A stretch of 46,235 nt of DNA from Cyanomargarita calcarea GSE-NOS-MK-12-04C (lineage in GTDB: Bacteria > Cyanobacteriota > Cyanobacteriia > Cyanobacteriales > Nostocaceae), in NCBI GenBank assembly GCA_019359595.1, contig JAHHGZ010000055.1:1-46235 (forward strand). The letters run 5' to 3'. The position numbers and the translations under genes are program-made. This document shows positions 8,094-16,211 of the stretch, piece after piece. The notes below the pieces were generated by a model that saw nothing but the letters and a program-made list of their open reading frames with translations, had not been told where the DNA came from and did no database searches. Every line of letters starts with the position of its first letter. Position 1 is the first letter of the stretch.

Positions 8094-10745
8094 TTAAAAC
8101 CTTTCCCCAATACCGAAGTTGATGCGGCTGTCCCCGGAGTCGTTGATACCGTAGTCGATACGAATTGGGCCGAGTGGGGACTGGACACGAACGCCAAGAC
8201 CGTAACCGTAGCCAGTACCGTTTTTATTGAGTATTTCGGATGCCCTGGTACTGGTTCCCAAATCGGTACCAACGTCAAAAAATAGTGCCCCACTGACGAC
8301 TGAGAAGACCGGGAAGCGATATTCGACTGATGCTTGCAAGAAACTACGTCCTGCAGCTAAGTGCCCTTCTTCGTAACCCCGGACGGAGTTACTACCACCA
8401 AGAGTAAAAGCTTCGTAGGGAGGTAAGTCTCCGAGTACGGTTCCCCCTTGGATGTTAAAGGCTAGGGCTTGGGCTCCCTTGGTGAAGTTAGTAAATTTGA
8501 CGGGGATATATTGGCTGTAGCTACCCCGCAATCTGGTGAGGAAAATGTTGCCGAGTCCGATGGGGACTGATTGATCCAGACCGATGCGGAAGAAAGAACC
8601 GCTGGTGGGTTGGAGGGGATTGTTGCGTTGATCGCGGGCTGCACCCAACTGAAATAATAGTAAGTCGTCTTGACCAGTACCAGAAGCGCTCAGAGCGACT
8701 TGTGTGTTTGGATCGCCATTTACCCGTCCAAAATTTCTGATGTTGCCACCATCATCCTTAGTGGAAATTCGCTGATACTGGAAGCCAGCTGAAGCTGTCC
8801 ATTCAGAATTCTCATAAGGATTTGGTGACAAAGGACGGGTAAAGTTTATACCACCACCAGTCCGGACAACGCGGGGGCGATCGCCACCTCCTGTTGGGTT
8901 GTTGGGGTCAAATGTGTCAATATTTTGCTTTGGTCCGTCAAAAATCAACGAAAGCGAACGGCGACGGAAAACGTTTGCTGTGTAAGAAGTCCGGAATGGA
9001 TCGCCAGCAATCCAAGGGTCTGTAAACCGCAGGTCAAACAGTAGTTCCCGTACACCGACTTGTAACTCAGCCCCCAATTTCTGGTTTCTTCCGCCGAGGT
9101 TTTGCTCTTGATAGCTAATCGTACCAAATAGCCCACTGGCAGAACTAATACCCGCCCCTGCTGCAATCGAACCGCTGTTGCGCTCAACCACATTCACTAC
9201 CACATTCACCTTACTGGGGTCAGTACCGGGGTCAAGGGAGATATTCAAATCTTCAAACAATCCCAGTCCAAATACCCGTTGCAAGTCTCTTTGCACAATG
9301 TTGCGGTTGAATACTTGTCCCGGCTTGAGTTGCAACTCTCGCGTTACGATATATTCTTGTGTCCGACCCCGCAATGGTTGTCCCTTCTCGTCAGTTTCCT
9401 GACCATCTTTATTGCGAAACCGAACTCGGACGTTTTCTACCACGCCCTCTGCTATTTGCAGGGTGACAACTCCATTGGATGATACTTTCGGCGCTCCAAT
9501 TACGTTCGCCAAAACATAACCTTGGTCTTGATAGCGCTTGGTTAATTGTTTGACGCCTTCTTGCAAGTTACGTAAATTCAGAATATTGCCATACTGCTCT
9601 TTAAAGATTTCATCTATAGCCGTTGCAGGTATTACCGAGGCGATATTGGTACCTGGGTTGGCTTCTATTTGCACCTTGGTCAGTACGGGGTTAGGCTGGA
9701 CTACAAAGCTCACTCGCACGCCTAATGGGGTGTCTTCTGGCGTTGCTTGGACATTTGAGAAGAAGCCCGTGGCAAAGATGGCGTTAATATCTTCTTGCAA
9801 TTGAGAACGAGTTGTCGTCCGTCCTGGCTGGGTGCGAATTGCTTTATAAACTTGATTTTCTAATTCTGGGGTTAGTTGCCCCGTTTCTGGTCTTACCACT
9901 ACCTCTGACACTAATACGCGGGTTTCTGTGGCTTCTGGGACTTGTGGTTGAATATTTTGTGGAGTATCAGATGGGGGGATGTTTGGAAAAGAAGGTGCTG
10001 GTTGTTGATTTGCAGGAGGAACGGTTGGTTGTGGTGCTGGTTGTTGATTTGCAGGAGGAACGGTTGGTTGTGGTGCTGGTTGCTGATTTACAGGAGGAAC
10101 TGTTGGTTGTGGTGTCTGAGTAGGAGTAGGAGTAGCTGGTTCTTGATTGATTGTCGGAGGGACTTGCACAAAAGCAGGATCGGATACCCGAGGAAGATTT
10201 GTCGGGTTTGGAGTTCTTCTTGGGGTTTGTGCGGTTGTTTGTGCCTTCCGTCTTTGCGGTATCAGGTCTGAAGCAGATCCTTGTGTAGGGGATGATGTTG
10301 AGAAAACTGCAACAGCTTCTGATTGCTGATTTTTTGTTGGGATAACAACTGCTGTTTCTTTTGGCTTGGCAGTGACCGTTGACGATGCTGGAAATACTGC
10401 AACAACTTCCGATTCTGGATCTTTATTTTTCTGTGAGATAACAACCTTTGCTGTTTCTTTTGGCTTGGCAGTGACCCTTGGTGATGCTGGAAACACCGCA
10501 ACAACTTCCGATTCTGGATCTTTATTTTTCTGTGAGATAACAACCTTTGCTGTTTCTTGTGGCTTGGCAGCATCGGTCGGTATTGTTACCTCATCTGGTG
10601 CAGTAAGTAGCGCATCTTGGAATGTGACAACTTCCGACTTCTGATTTTCTGTTGAATTATTTGCAGTTTGTGCATTTGCACTCAACGAAGTACCTGCATA
10701 GGCTGCAAACGCCACCACTGAAACTATAACCGGGGATAAGCGCAT
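8094..10745 (-). CDS. bamA: Cyanobacterial BamA/Omp85 outer membrane assembly factor
   Basis: About 883 aa from the ATG at 10745; an in-frame upstream GTG gives 892 aa. It is the central insertase for outer membrane beta-barrel proteins. A signal peptide (MRLSPVIVSVVAFAAYAG...ANAQ) is followed by a long low-complexity region. In the 892-aa numbering this has two 33-aa units (AKPKETAKVVISQKNKDPES...) plus a partial third at about 69-163, then 13-aa QQPAPQPTVPPAN units at about 218-260. Three POTRA domains follow (about 284-530), then a 16-strand barrel ending in the terminal Phe typical of barrel proteins. The NSVRGYEEG loop is the conserved lid-lock motif. It clusters with lpx genes. The repeat region is unusual in size and close DNA identity, implying recent duplication. 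Confidence 0.95.
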   Translation of the reverse strand: MRLSPVIVSVVAFAAYAGTSLSANAQTANNSTENQKSEVVTFQDALLTAPDEVTIPTDAAKPQETAKVVISQKNKDPESEVVAVFPASPRVTAKPKETAKVVISQKNKDPESEVVAVFPASSTVTAKPKETAVVIPTKNQQSEAVAVFSTSSPTQGSASDLIPQRRKAQTTAQTPRRTPNPTNLPRVSDPAFVQVPPTINQEPATPTPTQTPQPTVPPVNQQPAPQPTVPPANQQPAPQPTVPPANQQPAPSFPNIPPSDTPQNIQPQVPEATETRVLVSEVVVRPETGQLTPELENQVYKAIRTQPGRTTTRSQLQEDINAIFATGFFSNVQATPEDTPLGVRVSFVVQPNPVLTKVQIEANPGTNIASVIPATAIDEIFKEQYGNILNLRNLQEGVKQLTKRYQDQGYVLANVIGAPKVSSNGVVTLQIAEGVVENVRVRFRNKDGQETDEKGQPLRGRTQEYIVTRELQLKPGQVFNRNIVQRDLQRVFGLGLFEDLNISLDPGTDPSKVNVVVNVVERNSGSIAAGAGISSASGLFGTISYQEQNLGGRNQKLGAELQVGVRELLFDLRFTDPWIAGDPFRTSYTANVFRRRSLSLIFDGPKQNIDTFDPNNPTGGGDRPRVVRTGGGINFTRPLSPNPYENSEWTASAGFQYQRISTKDDGGNIRNFGRVNGDPNTQVALSASGTGQDDLLLFQLGAARDQRNNPLQPTSGSFFRIGLDQSVPIGLGNIFLTRLRGSYSQYIPVKFTNFTKGAQALAFNIQGGTVLGDLPPYEAFTLGGSNSVRGYEEGHLAAGRSFLQASVEYRFPVFSVVSGALFFDVGTDLGTSTRASEILNKNGTGYGYGLGVRVQSPLGPIRIDYGINDSGDSRINFGIGERF

Positions 10746-10914
10746 TTTACTTAAATTCCTCTTCACGTCCACACACCATCAAAAAATAGTCATTAGTCAT
10801 TAGTTATTAGTCACCAGTCACCAGTCATTAGTCAATCGCACTCGGTTACAAACTGATTACCAAAGCATAAAGAAAAAATGACCAAGCTGAGTTTGTCTAT
10901 TTGGGAGCAGGGGG

Positions 10915-11015
10915 TTTAATACCCCGACAAGAAAGAGATCGCCCATTTTGAATTGGGGTTCTGTATCCCCATCTTGTAAACCTCCTCCTTCTTCCTTCTT
11001 CCTTCTTCCTTCTTC
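10915..11015. repeat. Dispersed intergenic repeat, copy 1
   Basis: Between bamA and purC. It begins with TTTAATACCCCGAC and ends with CATCTTGTAAACCTCC followed by CTTCTTCCTTC runs. The same two ends enclose different middles at 21308 and 46018, defining a small repeat family (see findings). A TCATTAG/TCACCAG heptad run lies next to it at 10790-10835. Confidence 0.6.
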
Positions 11016-11031
11016 AATCTGACCGACTTGT

Positions 11032-11769
11032 TCACTTGTTACTTTCTACTGCTTTCAACACTCTTTGCAAAACCTCCTGGTAAGCATTTTCTACATTACC
11101 TAAGTCTCGGCGGAAACGGTCTTTGTCCATTACCCGGAGGTTCGGATCGTCCACCGTTGCATCCCACAAGCGACAGGTGTCGGGGCTAATTTCATCCGCC
11201 AAGATTACTTCATATTGTGAGTCCAAACCAAACTCTAGCTTAAAGTCCACTAGAGTAATCCCGCACTGCTGCCAAAAGCCCTGGAGGTACTTGTTGATTT
11301 GCAATGCTAGATTGGTTATTGTAGCAACTTGTTCCTCAGTTGCTAACTCCATTAGTTGTAGGCGATCGCGTGTCAACAGCGGATCTCCTAATTCATCGTT
11401 TTTGTAATAAAACTCAACTAAAGGCTGTTTGAGAACTGTCCCCAGTGGCAATCCTGTCTGCTGACACAAACTTCCGGCCGCAATATTTCTCACCACTACT
11501 TCCACTGGCACAATCTTCACAGCCTTCACCCGCATTTGATTTGCTGCCGGACTGTCGATATAGTGCGTCTTAATCCCTTGTGCTTCTAAGTGTTGAAATA
11601 AATGGCTAGAAATGCTACAGTTAATAATTCCTTTGCCAACAATACTGCCACGCTTTTGGGCATTAAAAGCTGTAGCATCATCTTTAAAATCAGCCAACAA
11701 AATTTCCGGATTATCCGTAGTGTAGAGAATTTTGGCTTTGCCTTCGTACAGTTTTGAATTAACAGACAT
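11032..11769 (-). CDS. purC: Phosphoribosylaminoimidazole-succinocarboxamide synthase PurC
   Basis: A 245-aa SAICAR synthetase condensing CAIR with aspartate using ATP in de novo purine synthesis; cytoplasmic. The short bacterial form is recognised by LYEGKAKILY (ATP-binding start), DDATAFNAQKRG, VVRNIAAGSL near 92-102, LVDFKLEFG near 174 and DEISPDTCRLWD near 191. Complete length. It starts with ATG, has no strong ribosome site, and lies upstream of bamA on the same strand with a 260-base repeat-filled gap, so co-transcription is uncertain. A 12-bp direct repeat lies just upstream of the start. Confidence 0.96.
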   Translation of the reverse strand: MSVNSKLYEGKAKILYTTDNPEILLADFKDDATAFNAQKRGSIVGKGIINCSISSHLFQHLEAQGIKTHYIDSPAANQMRVKAVKIVPVEVVVRNIAAGSLCQQTGLPLGTVLKQPLVEFYYKNDELGDPLLTRDRLQLMELATEEQVATITNLALQINKYLQGFWQQCGITLVDFKLEFGLDSQYEVILADEISPDTCRLWDATVDDPNLRVMDKDRFRRDLGNVENAYQEVLQRVLKAVESNK

Positions 11770-11783
11770 GGTGGGTGGTAAAG

Positions 11784-11821
11784 TTTTAGGCTTAATTGCT
11801 GCTTGGTGCTTTTAGGCTTAA
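11784..11821 (-). promoter_or_regulatory. Paired 12-bp direct repeat upstream of purC
   Basis: TTTTAGGCTTAA occurs at 11784-11795 and again at 11810-11821, 26 bases apart, within 55 bases of the purC start codon. Such spacing fits two adjacent protein sites or repeated 5'-UTR elements. The rest of the 11770-12172 gap is AT-rich and shows no gene. Function is inferred from position only. Confidence 0.25.
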
Positions 11822-12172
11822 CTATTTTATCTGAAAGTTATTAGTCATCGCTCAATAGTAAGTCACAGATACGGGATAGTGACAAGGGCTGATTTTCTTT
11901 TCTATCCGGCGATATTTCGATGAAAGTGTTTTTTTACATCAAATAATTATTGATTTGGAGTTGGATAAAATTCTTAGGTAGCGTTAAATAGTATATATTA
12001 ATACGGCATACTTAGTGAAGTGAGGTAAAGTTAATTACAATATGTATTTAAAGGATGATTTGATCGCTAGGTAATTTTGGTAGAATGCGAACTAAGATTT
12101 GCAATTCCTTCAGCTTCAGTTCTAAATATCTAAATATAGGAGAAAGCAGTTGAATAAAAGGAGAGAAGAATA

Positions 12173-12430
12173 ATGAACAAAGATGATTTTCTCTATCCTC
12201 GGGGTCGTTACTACGGTCAAGTAAAGCCAGAGAATTTAGTTTTTAATGCTAATTTGCAGGAATTTGCCCAGCGAATCAGCTATATTTGTAATTTAGAAAC
12301 TAATGGGAAACTGCCGCCAGGTGAAGCCTACGACCAAATCAAAGCTCTCTGGAAGCAGTTGAAACGTGCGAAAAAAGAATTAGGAATTGGCGAAGATCCT
12401 TTCAGTGGCAATGAAGGTGGCGCTGAATAA
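12173..12430 (+). CDS. Small conserved-looking cyanobacterial protein, 85 aa
   Basis: An 85-aa soluble protein beginning MNKDDFLYPRGRYYGQ, then an aromatic/amide-rich helical core (FNANLQEFAQRISYICN) and a basic helix (ALWKQLKRAKKELGI) ending in an acidic tail. I recognise the pattern as a small protein common in cyanobacteria, but no function is known to me. GGAGAG lies about eight bases before the ATG and fixes the start. It is monocistronic and divergent from purC across about 400 bases. A helical adaptor is a guess from composition. Confidence 0.75.
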   Translation: MNKDDFLYPRGRYYGQVKPENLVFNANLQEFAQRISYICNLETNGKLPPGEAYDQIKALWKQLKRAKKELGIGEDPFSGNEGGAE

Positions 12431-12508
12431 TTGGATGGTGTATAATGTATATTATTGTACCGAAAAACTAGCTTTATGCACCGCAACGCACCATGATTAT
12501 CAGCAGTG

Positions 12509-12617
12509 ATATAGCGGTTGCCGTTCTCTTGAAATACATAAGGGCGGTTCAAGATGCTCACCCCACAGTAACTTCACTACTTTAATCTGCACCTCACTCA
12601 ACCGAGAACCGCTATAT
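12509..12617. mobile_element. MITE-like element with 11-bp terminal inverted repeats
   Basis: ATATAGCGGTT at 12509-12519 is repeated in exact inversion at 12607-12617, giving a 109-base unit with no coding capacity. The interior carries GAGAAC-type words near both ends, extending the imperfect pairing. It lies between a small gene and a decayed TPR gene. It could be a non-autonomous transposon or a palindromic intergenic repeat; no target duplication could be verified. Confidence 0.4.
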
Positions 12618-12712
12618 ATACGGCGCTTAATTCGTTTAATCTCTTGAATAACATATTCCACAATCCATATATAGCAAGGGTTACAAAAAAAATCTGTTAT
12701 TTTCATATTGAG

Positions 12713-13100
12713 CTACAAACTACGATCCAACGCTGGTTGTAATGTTTTTTTGGCTGGTTCGATATGGTTTTGCCTCATTTGAACATAGCCCAGCAATGCA
12801 AGAATAATGCCTTGAGCATACTGCTGCTGCAGTTTATCGACAGGTGCAACAGGCTCTTTGAGAATGGCGATCGCTTGTTTTTTTCAAGTCCAGTCTTTTG
12901 CTCTTGACCGAACTGAACGATTCCGAGCAATCCTAAAGTCCAAGCTTCGCCAAGAGGATCTTTTAGTTCTCGTAGAATTGCCAACAGTGTTTTTAGGCTT
13001 GCCTCACTTTGCGATAAATCCGATTAAGCCGCTTTGATTCACTGTAGTCACCTGCTCGGTTTTTCAGGTTCCGATATATCTTCAATGCTTGCTCTTGCGA
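12713..13100 (-). pseudogene. Decayed TPR-repeat protein gene
   Basis: Reading the minus strand, three consecutive fragments in different frames are recognisable as TPR protein: EQALKIYRNLKNRAGDYSES (near 13085-13030), then LKTLLAILRELKDPLGEAW (near 12995-12940), then a third with AIAILKEPVAPVDKLQQQYA and a C-terminal end stopping at 12713-12715. The break between the last two is at a run of seven A's on the minus strand near 12882-12888, a classic slippage site. The 5' part of the gene is missing. Full-length relatives in cyanobacteria are CHAT- or NB-ARC-associated TPR proteins. Remnant status is clear; the parent family is inferred. Confidence 0.65.
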
Positions 13101-13143
13101 TCGCCTTCATCCGTGAGAAAGCGGTGCTAAATCAAAAGCAAAT

Positions 13144-13186
13144 AAAACAAAACCCCACAACTTTTTAGATTGTGAGGTTTTGTTTT
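13144..13186 (-). terminator. Strong hairpin terminator downstream of tRNA-fMet
   Basis: Arms 13144-13160 and 13170-13186 pair over 17 positions with one mismatch, closing a 9-nt loop. A CACAA/TTGTG core is flanked by A- and T-rich arms, so both strands end in a T-rich tract. It begins six bases after the tRNA 3' end. Confidence 0.85.
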
Positions 13187-13191
13187 TTATT

Positions 13192-13268
<77 letters not shown>

Positions 13269-13316
13269 TCGCTTCGTCTCTTTAATAACTATAACCCAAA
13301 GTTTTAAATTTGGCAA

Positions 13317-14264
13317 CTACAACATTGATAATTCTCCAATTACTTCCAAACGCTTGTATTTACCCATGCTCATAAACTTTTCGGATAGGGCTTGGGCAGT
13401 GGTGGGACTAATCCAACCCATTTGTTGGAGCAAGTGAATGGCAACGGCATATTTTGCTCGTTTTGCCCCATCAATGACTTTGATTGCCAATCCCATGCCT
13501 TCACCAAGCCTAGCAATACACTGCACGCCTTCAGCACCGGCTTTGCTCACCAGTTCTCCTGGAGATAAACGCATCAGTTCGGTATCAAATTCTCCGTCTC
13601 CCGCTACCATAACTGGGTGATGAGTCATGGCACGGACAATCCGCTCCATATCCAGGTTGCTACCAGAGGCTAGCTGGGCATATAGAGATGCCATTTGCCC
13701 GAGTTGCATCAGATATGTCGGGACACCGCAGTCATCGTGAACGCTGATAAACTCCTCTGCCGGCATTCGCAATACTTCTGCTACTTTTGTCAAAATCAGT
13801 TGCTGAACTGGGTGTTTGCGCTCTAAGTAATTATTCAAGGGCCAATGACGCTGCTGACAAACGGCTAACATCCCTGCATGTTTACCGGAGCAGTTGTATT
13901 CTAGGGAACTGCGCTTGCCTTCAGGTATAGGACATTGGAGTGCTGTCGGGTCAATATCAGCTCGCCACAGGATATTAAATACCTGTCGGACTTGCTCAAT
14001 TGTACCTTTATGGGAACTTGTCATAATTGCTAAATCGCGATCGCTCAATTCATAGCGTTCTAGAGTCCCTGTAGTGGTAACTGCTAGTGCCTGAAAAGGT
14101 TTGAGCGATGAGCGGACGAATGTAGCAGTTTCTGCGTTTCCTGCGACAGAAAGCACTCGTCCTCGGTCGTCAGAGACAACTGCTTGAACGGTGTGCCGAG
14201 ATTCAATAATACCTTCGCGCAACAACCTAACTTCCAATGCTGCGGCTTGAGTTCGTTTTGCCAT
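13317..14264 (-). CDS. Asparaginase, PF06089 (Rhizobium-type) family
   Basis: About 315 aa from the ATG at 14264. It belongs to the asparaginase family typified by the thermolabile rhizobial enzyme, which hydrolyses L-asparagine to aspartate and ammonia and is unrelated to the classical AnsA/AnsB fold. Recognisable blocks are IIESRHTVQAVV near the N-terminus, SSLKPFQALA, TSSHKGT, CSGKHAGMLA and DDCGVPTY (conserved Cys/Asp), and a GELVSKAGAEGV segment near 240. A longer frame starting at TTG 14291 is disfavoured because its extra codons read through a heptad repeat. It is the last gene in a minus-strand run with ycf36-like, rsfS and yqeK genes. Family is confident; substrate is inferred. Confidence 0.9.
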   Translation of the reverse strand: MAKRTQAAALEVRLLREGIIESRHTVQAVVSDDRGRVLSVAGNAETATFVRSSLKPFQALAVTTTGTLERYELSDRDLAIMTSSHKGTIEQVRQVFNILWRADIDPTALQCPIPEGKRSSLEYNCSGKHAGMLAVCQQRHWPLNNYLERKHPVQQLILTKVAEVLRMPAEEFISVHDDCGVPTYLMQLGQMASLYAQLASGSNLDMERIVRAMTHHPVMVAGDGEFDTELMRLSPGELVSKAGAEGVQCIARLGEGMGLAIKVIDGAKRAKYAVAIHLLQQMGWISPTTAQALSEKFMSMGKYKRLEVIGELSML

Positions 14265-14340
14265 ACTCAACTGTCGAGTTAGGAGTTGCAATAGTTATGA
14301 ATTCTTAACTACCAACTCCTAACTCTTAACTCCCAACTAT

Positions 14341-14838
14341 TTAGACTAAATGCCAAACTATCGTACCAGCAACGAACAACATAGCCAAGAAAGCTTTGGT
14401 CAATTGCAAGCGTTGAAAAATCGGTTTGATTTGGTAACTAACAACTAAGCGATCGCGTGTCAGCACTTCTTCGGGTTTTGTCCAAGTCTGACCATCGTAC
14501 CACCCAGATTCTTCATAGAAAATTATTGGGCTTTGGAGGCGATCGCGGATATAAGACCAACCTAAATACAAACGTGCAATTGCCAGCACTATCCCAATAC
14601 TGGCACCTGCTGCGCTGATTAGAATAAAGTGAGCAAAATACTTGTGTGGGGCAAAACTTGCAGCTGCCATCGGGGAAGCTACTAGCCATGACAATCCCCA
14701 AATCCAAAGCATCTTTGTGATATACTCACGCCAAGTTAAAGTACAGTCACGAAACAGCCAAGAATTCTTTAATTCTTCGTACTCATTCAACGGCTGCTGT
14801 TCAACGGGTACTGGGCAATTTGTAACTGAGGACATCAT
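14341..14838 (-). CDS. CGLD27 family protein (DUF1230, Ycf36 homologue)
   Basis: A 165-aa membrane protein of the CGLD27/DUF1230 family, conserved in cyanobacteria, algal plastids (Ycf36) and green plants. Sequence blocks are [17 protein letters not shown] at the N-terminus, WLFRDC, two hydrophobic segments (about residues 44-65 and 71-90), [12 protein letters not shown] and [15 protein letters not shown], then [14 protein letters not shown] and a C-terminal hydrophobic helix. This is the complete family pattern. Its molecular role is unestablished; family members are linked to photosynthetic-membrane function and iron-responsive expression in plants. The start ATG overlaps the rsfS stop (ATGA), so the two are translationally coupled. 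Confidence 0.9.
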   Translation of the reverse strand: MMSSVTNCPVPVEQQPLNEYEELKNSWLFRDCTLTWREYITKMLWIWGLSWLVASPMAAASFAPHKYFAHFILISAAGASIGIVLAIARLYLGWSYIRDRLQSPIIFYEESGWYDGQTWTKPEEVLTRDRLVVSYQIKPIFQRLQLTKAFLAMLFVAGTIVWHLV

Positions 14839-15299
14839 GTTGGCTGACTCCCACCGTCGTTGGATGTGGTGAACTCCAAACGTTCTGCATGACCCCAGAA
14901 CGCTTCTAGATTATAAAACTCACGCATTGCGGGCATCATCACGTGAACGATCGCATCGCCATAATCTAGCAACACCCAACTGCCTTCAGATTTGCCTTCT
15001 GAGCGCAAAGGACGGCGCTCTAATAGCGTTTCGACCATTTCTTCAATTGAGCCAGCGATCGCTCTTACCTGCGCCCGAGAATAACCTGTAACAATGACAA
15101 AATAATCTGACAGGTAAGATACATCTGCTACCCTCAACAGAACAATATCACCCGCTTTGCGTTCTGATGCGGCTTCGGCGACCGTTAAAGCTAATTCTCT
15201 GCTGCTCCCATCATTGGACTCGACTCTTGTGGGATTTGACCCACTTTCTGCAACCGATAAAGATTGTAATGGAAAATTCGCTTGGAAATAGTCAGACAT
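14835..15299 (-). CDS. rsfS: Ribosome silencing factor RsfS (Iojap family)
   Basis: A 154-aa protein that binds ribosomal protein uL14 and blocks subunit joining when nutrients are low. The family domain covers about residues 38-140: [57 protein letters not shown] and [10 protein letters not shown]. The N-terminal 35 residues are a variable extension. It starts with ATG; its stop overlaps the start of the CGLD27 gene by four bases, and yqeK lies about 120 bases upstream. The yqeK-rsfS order is widespread in bacteria and supports both assignments. Confidence 0.94.
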   Translation of the reverse strand: MSDYFQANFPLQSLSVAESGSNPTRVESNDGSSRELALTVAEAASERKAGDIVLLRVADVSYLSDYFVIVTGYSRAQVRAIAGSIEEMVETLLERRPLRSEGKSEGSWVLLDYGDAIVHVMMPAMREFYNLEAFWGHAERLEFTTSNDGGSQPT

Positions 15300-15417
15300 T
15301 AAACCTCAGCTGCTTTATTTTGGTGTTTTAACAACTTTTCACAATTACTCACAAGCTAACAAACGGAATGCAACTGCGTGAATTGGTTTTCTTGAATACT
15401 AACAAAAAAACGGGGGT

Positions 15418-16044
15418 CTATGCGGTTGTTTGCACAACAGGCTGCTTAGATTTCCATCGCATAAGGAACCAATTGCGGGTGGCAATAACGCGGGGATGAA
15501 TCATGCAATGTTTTTTCAGCAAGGATTTTAGGGAATAATCGCAAGTTAACCAAACAGCCCGATCAATATTTTCACTGCTAAGTTGTCGTAAAGCTTGTAA
15601 TTCTGGGGTATCGCCGCGCCCTGGTTCTAGACTATCTGCTAAGAATACGATACAACTGAGCATACCCATACCTGGTCTACCCAAAGTGTGATTGGCGATC
15701 GCTTGTAATACTTCTTCATCCTTGACGCCAAATTCAACGCTCGCAACAATGGCACTAACATCGGCATGTAACAGATGAGGAGTATCTATCATCACCTCGT
15801 CTATCTCCAATCCCCGAACCCGTGCCATCTCTAAAAGTTTTTGCGGCTTAAAATATTTTGCTAAATCGTGCATCAATCCAGCTTGAGCGGCTTTTTCTCG
15901 ATCTAAGTTGTAATGCAATGCTAACGAGTCAGCCATCTGCTCGACCCTGATGATGTGATTTACTCGCTCAGGTGGGACATTTTCTGATAACCAGGTTAAG
16001 ACTTGTTTGCGCATGAAGGCTATGCACCCGATTTGAATAATCAT
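15418..16044 (-). CDS. yqeK: HD-domain diadenosine tetraphosphatase YqeK
   Basis: About 208 aa (198 aa if the in-frame ATG at 16014 is used, which fits the family better). YqeK enzymes cleave diadenosine tetraphosphate symmetrically and use an iron/metal HD centre. The sequence shows HIIRVEQMADSLA (first His), GLMHDLAKYF (HD pair near residues 58-59), HLLHADVSA and ANHTLGRPGMG, then a FLADSLEPGRG block that is characteristic of YqeK. It is located upstream of rsfS on the same strand, as in many genomes, often downstream of nadD elsewhere, but no nadD is seen here. Family assignment is strong; the biochemical role follows from characterised bacterial YqeK. Confidence 0.92.
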   Translation of the reverse strand: MIIQIGCIAFMRKQVLTWLSENVPPERVNHIIRVEQMADSLALHYNLDREKAAQAGLMHDLAKYFKPQKLLEMARVRGLEIDEVMIDTPHLLHADVSAIVASVEFGVKDEEVLQAIANHTLGRPGMGMLSCIVFLADSLEPGRGDTPELQALRQLSSENIDRAVWLTCDYSLKSLLKKHCMIHPRVIATRNWFLMRWKSKQPVVQTTA

Positions 16045-16211
16045 GCTTGCTTTGTTACTATCGCGGGAAATACCCGCAAAAAAATAGCATAATGGGGGGC
16101 AAGGATGAATTTATATTCCTATTTTAACGGAGTTGGAGTGAATTTTTCTTGGCAATGGTAGATACGATAATTTCCAACTCCCAATTAAAAGCCTAAATGA
16201 ACAATCGATAT

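Noticed and set aside
9812-10644. Plus-strand open frames opposite the BamA N-terminal region
   Set aside because: They are antisense reflections of the bamA proline/lysine-rich repeats, with translated composition that has no protein-like features.
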